Positions 1 through 8,865 of a stretch of DNA of 64,000 bases are shown here, in pieces; position 1 is the first letter of the stretch; every line of letters starts with the position of its first letter. The stretch is from WHSW01 sp963767475 (lineage in GTDB: Bacteria > Actinomycetota > Thermoleophilia > Solirubrobacterales > 70-9). The notes beneath the pieces were generated by a model. That model was not told the origin of the DNA and made no database searches. It saw only the letters and a program-made list of their open reading frames with translations. Both the position numbers and the translations under genes were made by a program. Location of the stretch: assembly GCA_963767475.1 (NCBI GenBank), contig CAVYEI010000003.1, forward strand, positions 124,001 through 188,000, in the 5' to 3' direction.

Positions 1-1
1 A

Positions 2-1000
2 GGGGCCGTGCTCGAAGACCAGGTCACCCAGCTCGAGCTCTTGCGGGCGGGTGATGACCCGACGATCGAGGTCGAGACGCTCGCCGACCTGCCGACCGAC
101 CCCGTTTCCCCGCGGCCCGCGCTCAGCGTCGCCGGTGGGCTGCTCGCCGGGATGATCCTCGGCATCGCCGTCGCCTTCGCTTCGCGCATTCTCGATCCGC
201 GTCTGCGACGCGAGGAACAGCTTCGGCAGCTGTACAGGCTTCCGATCCTGGCACGGATCCCCCAGGAGACCTCGAAGCGCAGCGATCGCCCGATCAGCCC
301 GAAGGCCCTCTCGCCGTCGAGCCTCGAGGCCTACCGCGCCCTGCGCGCGACCCTCGCCGCCTCGCGCCGAGGCGGTGGCAGCCGGGTCCTGTTGGTGACC
401 GGGCCGGCACCGTCGGAGGGCAAGACGACCACCGCGATCAACCTCGCCACCTCGCTGCTGGCCGCCGGCAATCGAGTCATCCTGATCGAAGGCGACCTGC
501 GCCGGCCCGCGATCGGCCGCGCACTCGGCACGGCGCCGAAGCGCGGCGTTGTCAGCGTCCTGCTCGAGAGCGTCGATCTTCGCGACGCGCTGGTCACCGA
601 CACCGCCTACGGCGAGAACCTCGGCCTGCTGCTGGCGGATTACGAGGGCGGCTGGGTGACCGAGCTGTTCGCGCTCGGGGCGGCGGAGCGCCTGATCGAG
701 GACGCGCGAGAGCTTGCCGACTACGTGATCATCGACTCGCCCCCGCTGACCGAGGTCGTCGACGCCCTGCCCCTGGCCCGGCTCGCCGACGACGTGCTGA
801 TCGTCACCCGGCTCGGCAACAGCCGCCTCTCCGCCGTCCACCGCCTCGGCGAGCTGCTGGCCGAGAACGGGATCCGGCCGGTCGGCTTCGCCGTCGTCGG
901 AGTTCCGCGCCCGGCGAAGAGCGGCTACTACTACCAGGAGCGCGCGCCGCTGTTCGAGGACCTCCCGGTGGGCGACGCCGGCCCCGCCTCCGAGGCCTAG
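2..1000 (+). CDS. Wzz/BY-kinase (polysaccharide chain-length and tyrosine autokinase), 5' truncated
   Basis: This is the C-terminal part of a bacterial tyrosine kinase of the Wzc/CapB type, which controls polymerisation and export of surface polysaccharide at the inner membrane. The frame is open to the left edge, so the periplasmic Wzz portion is missing. A membrane helix of the second Wzz segment (about residues 38-58 from the GTG at 8) precedes the cytoplasmic ATPase. Walker A is GPAPSEGKTTT, Walker A' is VILIEGDLRRP and Walker B is DYVIIDSPPL. A short tyrosine cluster (GYYYQE) near the C-terminus would be the autophosphorylation tail. It lies 3 bp before the O-antigen-ligase-like gene and is probably co-transcribed with it. 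Confidence 0.88.
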   Translation, partial: GAVLEDQVTQLELLRAGDDPTIEVETLADLPTDPVSPRPALSVAGGLLAGMILGIAVAFASRILDPRLRREEQLRQLYRLPILARIPQETSKRSDRPISPKALSPSSLEAYRALRATLAASRRGGGSRVLLVTGPAPSEGKTTTAINLATSLLAAGNRVILIEGDLRRPAIGRALGTAPKRGVVSVLLESVDLRDALVTDTAYGENLGLLLADYEGGWVTELFALGAAERLIEDARELADYVIIDSPPLTEVVDALPLARLADDVLIVTRLGNSRLSAVHRLGELLAENGIRPVGFAVVGVPRPAKSGYYYQERAPLFEDLPVGDAGPASEA

Positions 1001-1003
1001 CCC

Positions 1004-2398
1004 GTGGCCCTACAGCTGGACCCCGGCCGCTGGCTCTGGGCGCCCCTGATCGGGCTCTTGTCCGTGGCGGTCGGGCTGATGGCCGGGGTCAAGCCCGAGC
1101 TGGCGATCGCGGCCGCGTTCATGGTCGCCTTCGTGATCCTCGTGCTCGCCGACCTGATCGCGGGCCTGGCGGTGTTCACCTTCCTCGCCTTCCTCGAGAT
1201 CGTGCCCTTCGGCGGCTCCGTGCTCTCGTTCACGAAGGTGCTCGGGCTGCTGCTGGTGCTCTCCTGGCTGACCTTGCTGACCGCGCAACGAGGCGACGTC
1301 GCGCTGCCGGCGGGGATCCCGCGCACGGTGATCGTCGCCACCGTGGCGCTATTCGGCTGGGTTGCCCTGAGCACCGCCTGGTCGGAGGACCCCCTGCTCG
1401 TCTTCGACGCTCTCTCGCGCTACGTCCTCAACGGGATCCTGTTCGTGATCGTGCTCACCTCGGTGAATCGGCGCCAGTCGATGCAGCGGATGCTGGCGGC
1501 ATTCATTACCGGCGCCTTCGTCGCCGCCTGCTACGGGCTCGCGGCCCCGAGCCAGTTCGAGGCCCAGTACGGACGGCTGGAAAGCGCGGCGCTCGACCCC
1601 AACGAGCTGGCCGCGGTGCTGGTGCCGGCGGTCGCCCTGTGCATGTTCGCCGCCATCGGCCTCACCCAGCGGCCCACCGTTCGCCTTCTGGCGGCGGCCG
1701 TGGGCCTGCTCAGCGGGTCGGTGGTCATGCTCACGGTCTCGCGCGGTGGGCTGATCGCGCTTGCCGTCACGCTGCTGCTCGCGATCCTGCTCGCGGGCCG
1801 CTGGCGGGTGTGGATCGCCGGGGTCGCGGTTGCCGGGGCGGTCGCGGTCGCGATCTACTTCGCCGGCTTCGCCGGCCCGGAAGCGGTCCAGCACCTCGAG
1901 GCGACCACCCAGGGGTCCCAGCGCGTACAGGAGGGACGGACGACGATCTGGGCCGTCGCCTGGCGGATGGCCGAGGCCAACCCGGTGATCGGCGTCGGGG
2001 CCGGCAACTTCCGGGCCACCTCGATCCACTACGTGCTCGAGCCCGGTGTGACCCCTCGCAGCGACCTGATCGTCGACAACCCGCTCGTGGTCCACAACAC
2101 CTACCTCGAGACGCTGGTCGAGCTGGGCGTAGTCGGCGCGGCGCTGTTTCTGGGGGTGATCGGATTGTGCCTCGCGGCCCTGGCGAAGGCGGTGGCGTCG
2201 TTCAAGCGCAGCCGCGACCGCGAGATGGAGGTCCTGGCCCGCGGATTGCTGGTCGCGCTCGGCGGCATCCTGGTCGCCGACTTCTTCATCTCCGAGCAAT
2301 TCAGCAAGGCGCTGTGGCTGCTGCTCGCGCTGGGCCCGGCGATGCTCGTGGTCGCGCGGCGAGTCGAGCGCGACCGGGCGGCCGAGGTCGGGGCTTGA
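1004..2398 (+). CDS. O-antigen ligase / Wzy-type polymerase family membrane protein
   Basis: This 464-residue protein is almost entirely hydrophobic, with about 10-12 predicted membrane segments. It matches the Wzy_C/WaaL superfamily, which joins or polymerises lipid-linked glycans on the outer face of the membrane. The large loop ends in the family signature around VVHNTYLETLVELG (about residues 364-377), where His and Glu are the usual conserved residues. The GTG start at 1004 follows the kinase stop by 3 bp, so the two are likely translationally coupled. Ligase and polymerase cannot be told apart from sequence; the flippase and glycosyltransferases nearby favour a Wzx/Wzy-type export route. 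Confidence 0.85.
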   Translation: MALQLDPGRWLWAPLIGLLSVAVGLMAGVKPELAIAAAFMVAFVILVLADLIAGLAVFTFLAFLEIVPFGGSVLSFTKVLGLLLVLSWLTLLTAQRGDVALPAGIPRTVIVATVALFGWVALSTAWSEDPLLVFDALSRYVLNGILFVIVLTSVNRRQSMQRMLAAFITGAFVAACYGLAAPSQFEAQYGRLESAALDPNELAAVLVPAVALCMFAAIGLTQRPTVRLLAAAVGLLSGSVVMLTVSRGGLIALAVTLLLAILLAGRWRVWIAGVAVAGAVAVAIYFAGFAGPEAVQHLEATTQGSQRVQEGRTTIWAVAWRMAEANPVIGVGAGNFRATSIHYVLEPGVTPRSDLIVDNPLVVHNTYLETLVELGVVGAALFLGVIGLCLAALAKAVASFKRSRDREMEVLARGLLVALGGILVADFFISEQFSKALWLLLALGPAMLVVARRVERDRAAEVGA

Positions 2399-2422
2399 GC
2401 TACGCGCGCTTCGTGCCGAAGG

Positions 2423-2446
2423 CATAATGAACCTGACCACAGGAGG
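2423..2446 (+). promoter_or_regulatory. Candidate -10 box and strong ribosome binding site before the cupin-like gene
   Basis: CATAAT at 2423-2428 resembles a -10 hexamer; no convincing -35 stands at 16-18 bp. AGGAGG at 2441-2446 is a perfect Shine-Dalgarno 9 bp before the ATG at 2456. The 57-bp gap after the upstream gene suggests separate initiation of the cupin-like gene. Confidence 0.4.
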
Positions 2447-2455
2447 ACTTCACGC

Positions 2456-3310
2456 ATGACCAACTGGATCGACGTCGACTACGACCTGATGCAAAAGAGC
2501 TTCGGACGCGACGCGTTCGCCGTCCGCCACAACCTCTCGGACCATCCGTTGCTTCAAATCGAGCGCCTCGCCCAGCTCGCCGACAGCCTGCCCCCGGGCC
2601 AGTACGAGCACACCGATTCAGACGCCCCGTCGATCCTCCCCGGCGGCGGCAAGCAGGACGCCGCCCTGACCGCGGGCGACGTGATCCGCGGGATCGAGAC
2701 CAACGGCAAGTGGATGGTGATGAAGAAGGTCCACTCCGACCCCGAGTACGCCCAGATGACGGAGGAGATCCTCTCCGAGATCCACTCCGACCAGGTCGAC
2801 CTCGAGGGCGGGCGGATCTCGAGCGAGTGCTACATCCTGGTCTCGGCGGCGAACTCGAACGTGCCCTCCCACTTCGATCCGGAGCACAACATGCTGTTTC
2901 AGATCCACGGGACGAAGGAGATCACGATCGGCAAGTTCAAGGACCTGGAGACCGAGCGAACGGAGGCCGAGCGCTACTACGGCGGTGGCCATCGCAACAT
3001 CGGCGACATGCCCCACAACGCCGAGGTCTTCGCCATGGGTCCAGGCGACGGTGTCCACATCCCGCCGCAGGACCCGCACGCGATCAAGAACGGCCCCGAC
3101 TACTCGATCTCGCTCTCGACTTCCTTCTACACGAAGCGAAGCGCCGAGGTGGTCGACGTATACGCGATGAACTCGCGCCTCAGGCGCCTGCGGCTGTCGC
3201 CGAAGGCACCCGGCGAGAGCGCCGCCGCGGACCGGGTCAAGGCCGGTGCCTGGCGCGGAATGCGCGCCAGTCGCAACGTCGTCCGGCGGGTCACCAGCGG
3301 CCGCACCTAG
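2456..3310 (+). CDS. JmjC/cupin-like protein in polysaccharide locus
   Basis: A 284-residue soluble protein with a cupin-fold signature. SHFDPEHN (about 138-145) followed by FQIHGTKEITIG and a later DPHAIKNG (about 205-212) gives the HxD...H pattern used to bind Fe(II) in JmjC-type hydroxylases. The start is set by the AGGAGG just upstream. The C-terminal 40 residues are basic (RLRRLRLS and RASRNVVRRV). Proteins of this type occur in glycan and natural-product clusters, where some hydroxylate small substrates and others are only binding proteins. No substrate can be assigned here. The surrounding locus suggests a role in sugar or polymer modification, which is inference. Confidence 0.6.
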   Translation: MTNWIDVDYDLMQKSFGRDAFAVRHNLSDHPLLQIERLAQLADSLPPGQYEHTDSDAPSILPGGGKQDAALTAGDVIRGIETNGKWMVMKKVHSDPEYAQMTEEILSEIHSDQVDLEGGRISSECYILVSAANSNVPSHFDPEHNMLFQIHGTKEITIGKFKDLETERTEAERYYGGGHRNIGDMPHNAEVFAMGPGDGVHIPPQDPHAIKNGPDYSISLSTSFYTKRSAEVVDVYAMNSRLRRLRLSPKAPGESAAADRVKAGAWRGMRASRNVVRRVTSGRT

Positions 3311-3324
3311 GCGCGGCCGGCGGC

Positions 3325-4458
3325 CTAGCCGCGGCGCCCGGTCGGCAGCAAGCGCGCGGCACGCTTGAGCGCGCCGCCGATTCGCGGGTGCGCGGCCAGG
3401 CCGCGCATTCGCCGCCGCGCCGCGGCCTCGCCCGAGACCAGCAACCGCGCCCGGCTCCATCGCGGCACGATCGTCACCGTGTGCACGGGCCGCGTCGCGT
3501 CGGCGAATCGCTGCTTGTAGGCCTCCTCGCCGAGCAGCAGGTCGACCTCGTCGGCGCCCTCCTCGAGCCCGGCGCGGACCGTGCGCACGAGCAGCAGGGC
3601 GCCGACGCTGCGATCGGCCCAGGCGGGGTCGAAACCGCTCTGATAGAGCGCATAGCGCGGCCCGACCTTCCAGGCGAAGAACGCGGCCACCGGCTCGCCC
3701 TCGATCTCCAGCGTGCGCAGGCGCAGCCAGCCGCGCGCCAGCGCCAGCCCGGCGAACTCGGCGAGGAAAACGCGGTCGCCGCCGCCGGCGATCGAGGAGT
3801 CGGTTGTGTGGCGCAGATCGTGGAGGCGAAACAGCGTCGCCAGGTCGCGCTCGAGCTCGGCGCCGTTCGCGGTCTCGCGAACCGAGAACGAGTGCTCCTT
3901 CGCCAGCGCCTTCTCCAGGCCTCGCGCCACCCGCTGGCGAAACTTCTGCGAGCGGGTGGCGAGGTAGCCGTCCCAGTCGAGCCCGGCGGTGGGGATGTAG
4001 AGCAGGTCGGCGGGGCTCTGCGCGATCGAGATCATCGACCGGCTCGACCCGGCCGCGATCGCTTGCGGCCAGGATCGATCGGCGTCGACCCGGTGCAGGA
4101 TGATCGCGCCCGGCGCCTCGCCGGCGGCCTCGAGCGCTGCGATCGCGGCCGTCGCCACCGCCTCCTCGTCCTCCGGCTCGGCGAGCGGCCCGAAGCGGTC
4201 GCCGAGCGCCGACCCGGCGAACCGCAGGGTGGCCCGCCGCCCGGCGCGGTCGGCGACCAGCGGCAGCACCCCGGCGAGCGCACCATCCTCGCGTCGCACG
4301 GCGACGATCCGCAGCGCGGTGCCGGCGCCGGCGGTCGCACACCAGGCCCGCACCCACTCCGGGCTGGTAAAGGCACTGCCTTGGCGCTCGGCGAGCCGGC
4401 GCCATTCGTCCTCGATCGAGGGCAGCTGATCGAGGCTGGTGATCAACTCGCCCTTCAT
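3325..4458 (-). CDS. GNAT/FemAB-like acyltransferase (CelD/BcsL type)
   Basis: A 377-residue protein of the Acetyltransf_6 group, the double-GNAT-fold family found in many exopolysaccharide clusters (CelD, BcsL, FemAB relatives). The N-terminal half starts with WRRLAERQGSAFTSPEWVRAW, the typical opening. The C-terminal half contains FFAWKVGPRYALYQSGFD and a DEVDLLLGEEAYKQRF segment characteristic of the acceptor-binding lobe. It probably transfers an acyl or aminoacyl group to a sugar. Its ATG overlaps the stop of the upstream glycosyltransferase gene in an ATGA arrangement (4455-4458), so the two form one minus-strand unit opposed to the main plus-strand genes. Confidence 0.78.
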   Translation of the reverse strand: MKGELITSLDQLPSIEDEWRRLAERQGSAFTSPEWVRAWCATAGAGTALRIVAVRREDGALAGVLPLVADRAGRRATLRFAGSALGDRFGPLAEPEDEEAVATAAIAALEAAGEAPGAIILHRVDADRSWPQAIAAGSSRSMISIAQSPADLLYIPTAGLDWDGYLATRSQKFRQRVARGLEKALAKEHSFSVRETANGAELERDLATLFRLHDLRHTTDSSIAGGGDRVFLAEFAGLALARGWLRLRTLEIEGEPVAAFFAWKVGPRYALYQSGFDPAWADRSVGALLLVRTVRAGLEEGADEVDLLLGEEAYKQRFADATRPVHTVTIVPRWSRARLLVSGEAAARRRMRGLAAHPRIGGALKRAARLLPTGRRG

Positions 4459-5594
4459 CGTCGCTCCGCTCGCTCGAACAGCTCCAGGTAGAGGTTCTCG
4501 ATCGCACGCGTGGTCGCATCGACCGAGAACAGCTCGCGCCGGCGCCGGCGGCCCGCCTCCCCCATCGCCTCGGCGCGGGCGGGATCGAGCAGCAGCTCGG
4601 CGATCGCCCCGGCCAGCATCACCGGGTTCTGCGGCTCGACGAGCAGCCCGGTCTCGCCCTCGACGACCTGATCCGGGACGCCGCCGACGCGGGTCGCGAC
4701 CACCGGCTTCGCCGCCTCCATGTACTCCAGCACGGTCAGCGGGCTGCCCTCGAAGTCGGAGGAGAGGCAGCCGACGTCGAACGCGTTGACGACGTTGAAG
4801 GCATCGGGCCGGAAACCGGCGAAGATCACCGTCTGCTCGAGACCGAGCTCGGCGACGAGCCCCTGAAGTCGCTCACGCTCCTGGGTCGTCCCGCTCTCCT
4901 CGCCGCCGACGATCACCACGGCGACGTCCGGCACCGAGCGCCGGAGCTCGGCGGCGGCGCGGATCAGCACGTCATAGGCCTTCTGCGGTCGCAGCGTCGC
5001 AACCATGCCGGCGATCGGGCGATCGGCGACGATTCCGAGCTCGGCGCGAACGCGCTCCGGCGGCCCCGCCGGCGGCGGGTCCGGGATCCCGTTGGCGACG
5101 AAGCGCACGACCTCGGGTGAAATCCGCTCGATCTCGATCATCTTGCGCCGGTCGTCCTCGGAGACGGCGACGAAGGCATCCGCCCGGCGAGCGATCAGCC
5201 GGCGGTCGAGGACCCGCCGCAGCGGCTGGCCCTCGTAGGACCAGGTGTGCTCGTGGGCGACGAAGACCTTGACCGGCACCCGCGGCGCGATCAGCGCGGC
5301 CCAGAAGTTGGAGCCGATCTTGTGGCTGTGGAGGATGTCGATCCGCCGCTCGCGCATCTCGCCGATCAGCCCGCGCCACACCCCGAGGTTGAGACGGCCG
5401 GGGCGGCTGAGCCCGAGAAATCCGGTGTCGGACTCGCGCAGCTCGGCGAGCACCGCGTCGGCCTCGGGCGACGGCGTGAACCGGGTCGCGCAGAAGGTCG
5501 ACTCGAAGCGGTCGCGATCGAGCCGCTGGGCGATCTGGCGTGCGAGCTCCTCGGCTCCGCCGTGCGAGCCGACGGAGTCCGACATCGTCAGCAC
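4455..5594 (-). CDS. Glycosyltransferase family 4
   Basis: A GT-B fold transferase of family GT4. The acceptor-side lobe begins at once (LTMSDSVGSHGGAEELARQ). The donor-binding lobe carries EGSPLTVLEYMEAAKPVVAT and the following VGGVPDQVVEGETGLLV, with the retaining-GT4 E-x7-E spacing. I chose GTG at 5594 because GAGAGG stands 6 bp upstream, the first beta-strand starts here, and it avoids overlap with the divergent gene at 5675. The frame stays open to 5738, but that extension reads like non-coding Arg-rich sequence. It is probably a cytoplasmic enzyme adding one sugar to the lipid-linked repeat unit; donor and acceptor are unknown. Confidence 0.85.
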   Translation of the reverse strand: MLTMSDSVGSHGGAEELARQIAQRLDRDRFESTFCATRFTPSPEADAVLAELRESDTGFLGLSRPGRLNLGVWRGLIGEMRERRIDILHSHKIGSNFWAALIAPRVPVKVFVAHEHTWSYEGQPLRRVLDRRLIARRADAFVAVSEDDRRKMIEIERISPEVVRFVANGIPDPPPAGPPERVRAELGIVADRPIAGMVATLRPQKAYDVLIRAAAELRRSVPDVAVVIVGGEESGTTQERERLQGLVAELGLEQTVIFAGFRPDAFNVVNAFDVGCLSSDFEGSPLTVLEYMEAAKPVVATRVGGVPDQVVEGETGLLVEPQNPVMLAGAIAELLLDPARAEAMGEAGRRRRRELFSVDATTRAIENLYLELFERAERR

Positions 5595-5674
5595 CCTGAG
5601 CCTCTCTCGGCGGCCTGCTCCGCTCAACGGTCTTGTAGCTTCGCGGTAATGGGGAGCAACGAAAGGGTTGGCGG

Positions 5675-7462
5675 ATGAGCGGCGAACGCCGCGGTCTCGA
5701 TCGGCTGCGCGGATTCTGGCAGGTGCATCCGGGGGCACCCAACGTACTCAGCACGGCGGGTTCTTTCTCCCCGCCGGTCGGGAGCAGGATCACCGGCGAG
5801 GCGATCGAGGGCTACTACATCGACTTCACGGTGAAGGCCGACTCGACCGACTGGCCGCCCGATTGGATGCCCCCGCACGCAGAACGCATCCACGTCGCCA
5901 CCGCACAGTTCGGCCTCGGCTGCATCGAGCGCTACCTCGCCGGCGACGGTGAAGAATGGCTCGCTACCGCGGTCGCGGTCGCCGACGAGCTGGTCGCGGA
6001 TCAGGCCCGCGACGGCGGCTGGCCGCACTCGATCGCGATGCCGCACTCGTACTGGCTCCGGCCGCCGTGGCTGTCGGCGATGGCGCAGGGTGAGGGCGCG
6101 AGCCTGCTCGTTCGTGTCCACGCCCACACCGGCGTGGAGCGCTACGCCGAGGCGGCGAGCCTGGCCCTGGAGCCGATGCGGGTGCCGACCGCGGAGGGAG
6201 GCGTGCGCGCCGAGCTCGACGGGCGCTTCTTTCCCGAGGAGTACCCGACCGTGCCCGCGTCCTACGTCCTCAACGGCGCGATCTTCGCCCTCTGGGGCTG
6301 CCGCGACGTCGCCGTGGGGCTCGCCGACGACGCCGCCCGCGAGCTCTACGAGGAGGGCGTCGACGGCCTCGCCGCGGGCCTGCATCGCTTCGACACCGGG
6401 TTCTGGTCGCTCTACGACCTGTTCCCGCACCCGGTGCCCAACGTCGCCAGCGGCGCCTATCACCTGCTGCACCAGACGCAGCTCGAGGCGATGCAGATCG
6501 TCACCCCGCGGCCGGAGTTCGAGGCGACCGCGAAGCGCTTCGCGGAGTACGGCGCCTCGCGCAGCTCTCGGACACGGGCCTTCGGGGAGAAGGTCGCCTT
6601 CCGCCTCGCCGTACCGCGCTCGAGCCGCCTGGCGCACCGGCTCCCCTGGTCCCACCGGCCGGATTTCGGTGAGCTGCTGGTGCTCTGCTACCACTCGGTC
6701 AGCGACGAGTGGCCATCGCGACTCGCGGTCACGCGCGAACAGCTTCGCCAGCAGCTGACCGCGCTGGTCGAGCGCGGATATCGCGGCGCGACGTTCTCCG
6801 ACGCCGTCGCCGAACCCGGCGACGGTAAGCGCCTCGTGGTCACCTTCGACGACGGCTACGCCTCCCTGCTCACCCATGCGCTGCCGATTCTCGACGAGCT
6901 GGGGCTGCCGGCGACCGTCTACGTGCCCACCGACTTCCCCGGCTCGGGCCTGCCGCTGAGCTGGCCGGGGATCGAGCAGTGGCTCGAGACAGACCACCGC
7001 GACGAGCTCACGTCGCTCGACTGGGAGCAGCTGGCGCGGCTGATCGAGCTCGGCTGGGAGGTGGGCTCGCACACGCGCAGCCACCCGCGGCTGACGAAGC
7101 TCGACGACGAGCGGCTCGCCGACGAGTTGCTCGGCTCCCGGCTCGAGCTCGAGCGCCGGCTCGAGGTCCGCTGCCGTTCGATCGCCTACCCGTATGGCGA
7201 CGTCGACGAGCGCGTTATCGGCGCCGTCCGCGATGCCGGTTATGCGGCGGGGGCGGCGCTGCCGGAGCGGTTCTACCCCCCGCGTCAGCTCTCCTGGCCC
7301 CGGGTCGGGCTCTACCGCGCCGACACGCCGCTGCGCTACCGCAGCAAGGTCTCGAGGTCGGTCCGCGCCCTGCGCGGGTCGCCCCTGTGGCCGGTCCTCG
7401 AACGGGTCGAGCGGTTCGCTCGCCCGTCCGCGTCTAGCTCTTCCGCTTCTCTCCGCGGGTAA
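5675..7462 (+). CDS. Fusion: D-glucuronyl C5-epimerase domain + polysaccharide deacetylase (NodB/CE4)
   Basis: A 595-residue two-domain protein. Residues about 45-295 match the C5-epim_C domain of heparosan-glucuronate C5-epimerases: YYIDFTVKA (48-56), SYVLNGAIFALWG (196-208), FDTGFWSLYDL (239-249) and AYHLLHQTQLEAM (261-273). These are the same landmarks, in the same order and spacing, as in animal GLCE. Residues about 333-540 are a CE4 deacetylase: LLVLCYHSVSD, metal-binding TFDDGY (390-395), GSHTRSHP (464-471) and AYPYGD (504-509). No signal peptide or membrane helix is visible, so action on a lipid-linked intermediate in the cytoplasm, or loss of the signal, must be considered. The gene is transcribed divergently from the GT4 gene, and its last 29 bp overlap the end of the convergent beta-helix gene. 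The exact substrate is unproven. Confidence 0.85.
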   Translation: MSGERRGLDRLRGFWQVHPGAPNVLSTAGSFSPPVGSRITGEAIEGYYIDFTVKADSTDWPPDWMPPHAERIHVATAQFGLGCIERYLAGDGEEWLATAVAVADELVADQARDGGWPHSIAMPHSYWLRPPWLSAMAQGEGASLLVRVHAHTGVERYAEAASLALEPMRVPTAEGGVRAELDGRFFPEEYPTVPASYVLNGAIFALWGCRDVAVGLADDAARELYEEGVDGLAAGLHRFDTGFWSLYDLFPHPVPNVASGAYHLLHQTQLEAMQIVTPRPEFEATAKRFAEYGASRSSRTRAFGEKVAFRLAVPRSSRLAHRLPWSHRPDFGELLVLCYHSVSDEWPSRLAVTREQLRQQLTALVERGYRGATFSDAVAEPGDGKRLVVTFDDGYASLLTHALPILDELGLPATVYVPTDFPGSGLPLSWPGIEQWLETDHRDELTSLDWEQLARLIELGWEVGSHTRSHPRLTKLDDERLADELLGSRLELERRLEVRCRSIAYPYGDVDERVIGAVRDAGYAAGAALPERFYPPRQLSWPRVGLYRADTPLRYRSKVSRSVRALRGSPLWPVLERVERFARPSASSSSASLRG

Positions 7463-8795
7463 TCACTCGAACCGCGTTCGAGTCGCGGGCGCCGCTTGCG
7501 CGCGCCTTGAACCGCGAGCGGTCGGTGACCCGGGTCTTGGTCGTGAAGCTCCTGCCGTGAATCTGAGCGGTGTCGCGGGCAAGCCAGTTGCCGCGGACCT
7601 TCTTCAGGATGGTCACGGTGCCGGTGACGCCCTTCGGCACCTTGCCGCGAAGCTTGGTCATCGCCCCCGGCTCGACCACCCGGCGGCTGTTCAGCGAGAG
7701 CTTGCCGCTCGTCGTCGTCGTCGGCGCCGTCGTCTCATCGCTGCCGAGCACGCCCTCGCACGGGCTGCCGGGCTGAAGCGTGAAGTCCCCGGCCTTGCGA
7801 TTGACGTACTGGGGATCGGCGATCACGTTGGCGGTCGCGGTGAACCCCGACTCGGGGGTCTGGATCCCGGAGCCGTCGGCCTCGTCGTACCAGCCGTCGG
7901 CGTTGTAGATGCAGTTGTCGCGAATCAGGTTGTCGGTCGCCGGCGTGGTCTGCGAATCGAATGAGGCCTCGACGTTGTGGCGGACGTTGGAGTTGGTGAT
8001 CAGGTTGTGCTCGACGATCGTGTCGGTCGCCATCACGCCCTCCATGCCGCCGAAGATCAACCCGGTGCCGTTGCCGTCGATCACGTTGCCGGTGATCCGG
8101 GTGCCCTCGACCTTCGTGAACAGCTGGATTCCGCGGTCGGCGTTGCCCCAGATGCGGTTGTTGCGGATGATCGTGTCGTAGGCCTCGGCGATGTAGATGC
8201 CGTGCTCGTGGTTGTTGGCCGGCAGCGTTCCGCAGTCGTGGATGTTGTTGCCCTCGATCACGACGCCGGTGGGCCCCGGGTTGTCGTAGTAGGGGGCGAG
8301 GTGGATGCAGTTGGTCGTGTGGCCGTTGGTGATCTCGTTGTTGCGCAGGACCACGCGGTCGGCGTAGATCAGCGGGTTGAAGTAGTCATCGGGGTTGCGG
8401 CCGTCGAGCTTCAGGTTCTCGATCACGGCGCCGGTTGCCTCGATCTCGACCCGCAGGTTGCCCTGCAGCGTCGCCACCGTGCCGGGGGCGGAGGTGAGGG
8501 TCACGTCGGGCCTGGTCACGCTGAGGCCGCCGTTCCAGGTGTGGACGCCGGCGCCGAAGCAGAGCGTCTGGCCGGGAGCCAGTCGACCGACCGCCAGCTC
8601 GGGGTCGCGCAGCGGCTGCTCGAGGGTCCCGGGGTTGGCGTCGTTGCCGTTCGTGGCGACGGCCAGGTTGCAGGTCGGCGCGGCGGCAGCGGCGCCCGGG
8701 AGGGCAGCGAGGATGCCGGCGGCGGCGAGGGCGGCGATTGTGGCTCGGAAGCGCATCGGACGTCCCATCGGCCGCCCTGCTCGAAACAGCGCCAT
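7434..8795 (-). CDS. Secreted right-handed parallel beta-helix protein
   Basis: A signal peptide (hydrophobic run ATIAALAAAGILAALPG, then AAAAAP) is followed by a parallel beta-helix of the pectate-lyase/NosD kind. Repeated turns such as VVLRNNEITNG, VVIEGNNIHDCG, TIIRNNRIWGN and TRITGNVIDGNGTG run through about residues 100-340, with asparagine ladders. After a Thr-rich linker, a C-terminal domain of about 85 residues (KLSLNSRRVVEPG to the end) looks like the small Ig-like tail common on Thermoleophilia secreted proteins. Such helices bind, cleave or epimerise polysaccharide. No catalytic set is certain, so the activity is left open. ATG codons at 8795, 8768 and 8756 are all possible; 8795 has GAGGCG upstream. 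The open frame continues to 10529 only as a shadow of the flippase gene. Confidence 0.8.
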   Translation of the reverse strand: MALFRAGRPMGRPMRFRATIAALAAAGILAALPGAAAAAPTCNLAVATNGNDANPGTLEQPLRDPELAVGRLAPGQTLCFGAGVHTWNGGLSVTRPDVTLTSAPGTVATLQGNLRVEIEATGAVIENLKLDGRNPDDYFNPLIYADRVVLRNNEITNGHTTNCIHLAPYYDNPGPTGVVIEGNNIHDCGTLPANNHEHGIYIAEAYDTIIRNNRIWGNADRGIQLFTKVEGTRITGNVIDGNGTGLIFGGMEGVMATDTIVEHNLITNSNVRHNVEASFDSQTTPATDNLIRDNCIYNADGWYDEADGSGIQTPESGFTATANVIADPQYVNRKAGDFTLQPGSPCEGVLGSDETTAPTTTTSGKLSLNSRRVVEPGAMTKLRGKVPKGVTGTVTILKKVRGNWLARDTAQIHGRSFTTKTRVTDRSRFKARASGARDSNAVRVITRGEKRKS

Positions 8796-8865
8796 CGTCG
8801 CCTCGTTCTGGACGGTTGTCCGGTCCACCGCCCCTCGAATGCGTTTCCGCGCTACCTGATTCACG

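Noticed and set aside
5595..5738. Longer N-terminus for the GT4 gene up to 5738
   Set aside because: The extension is Arg/Pro-rich, precedes the natural first beta-strand, overlaps the divergent epimerase-fusion gene, and the GTG at 5594 has a good Shine-Dalgarno.
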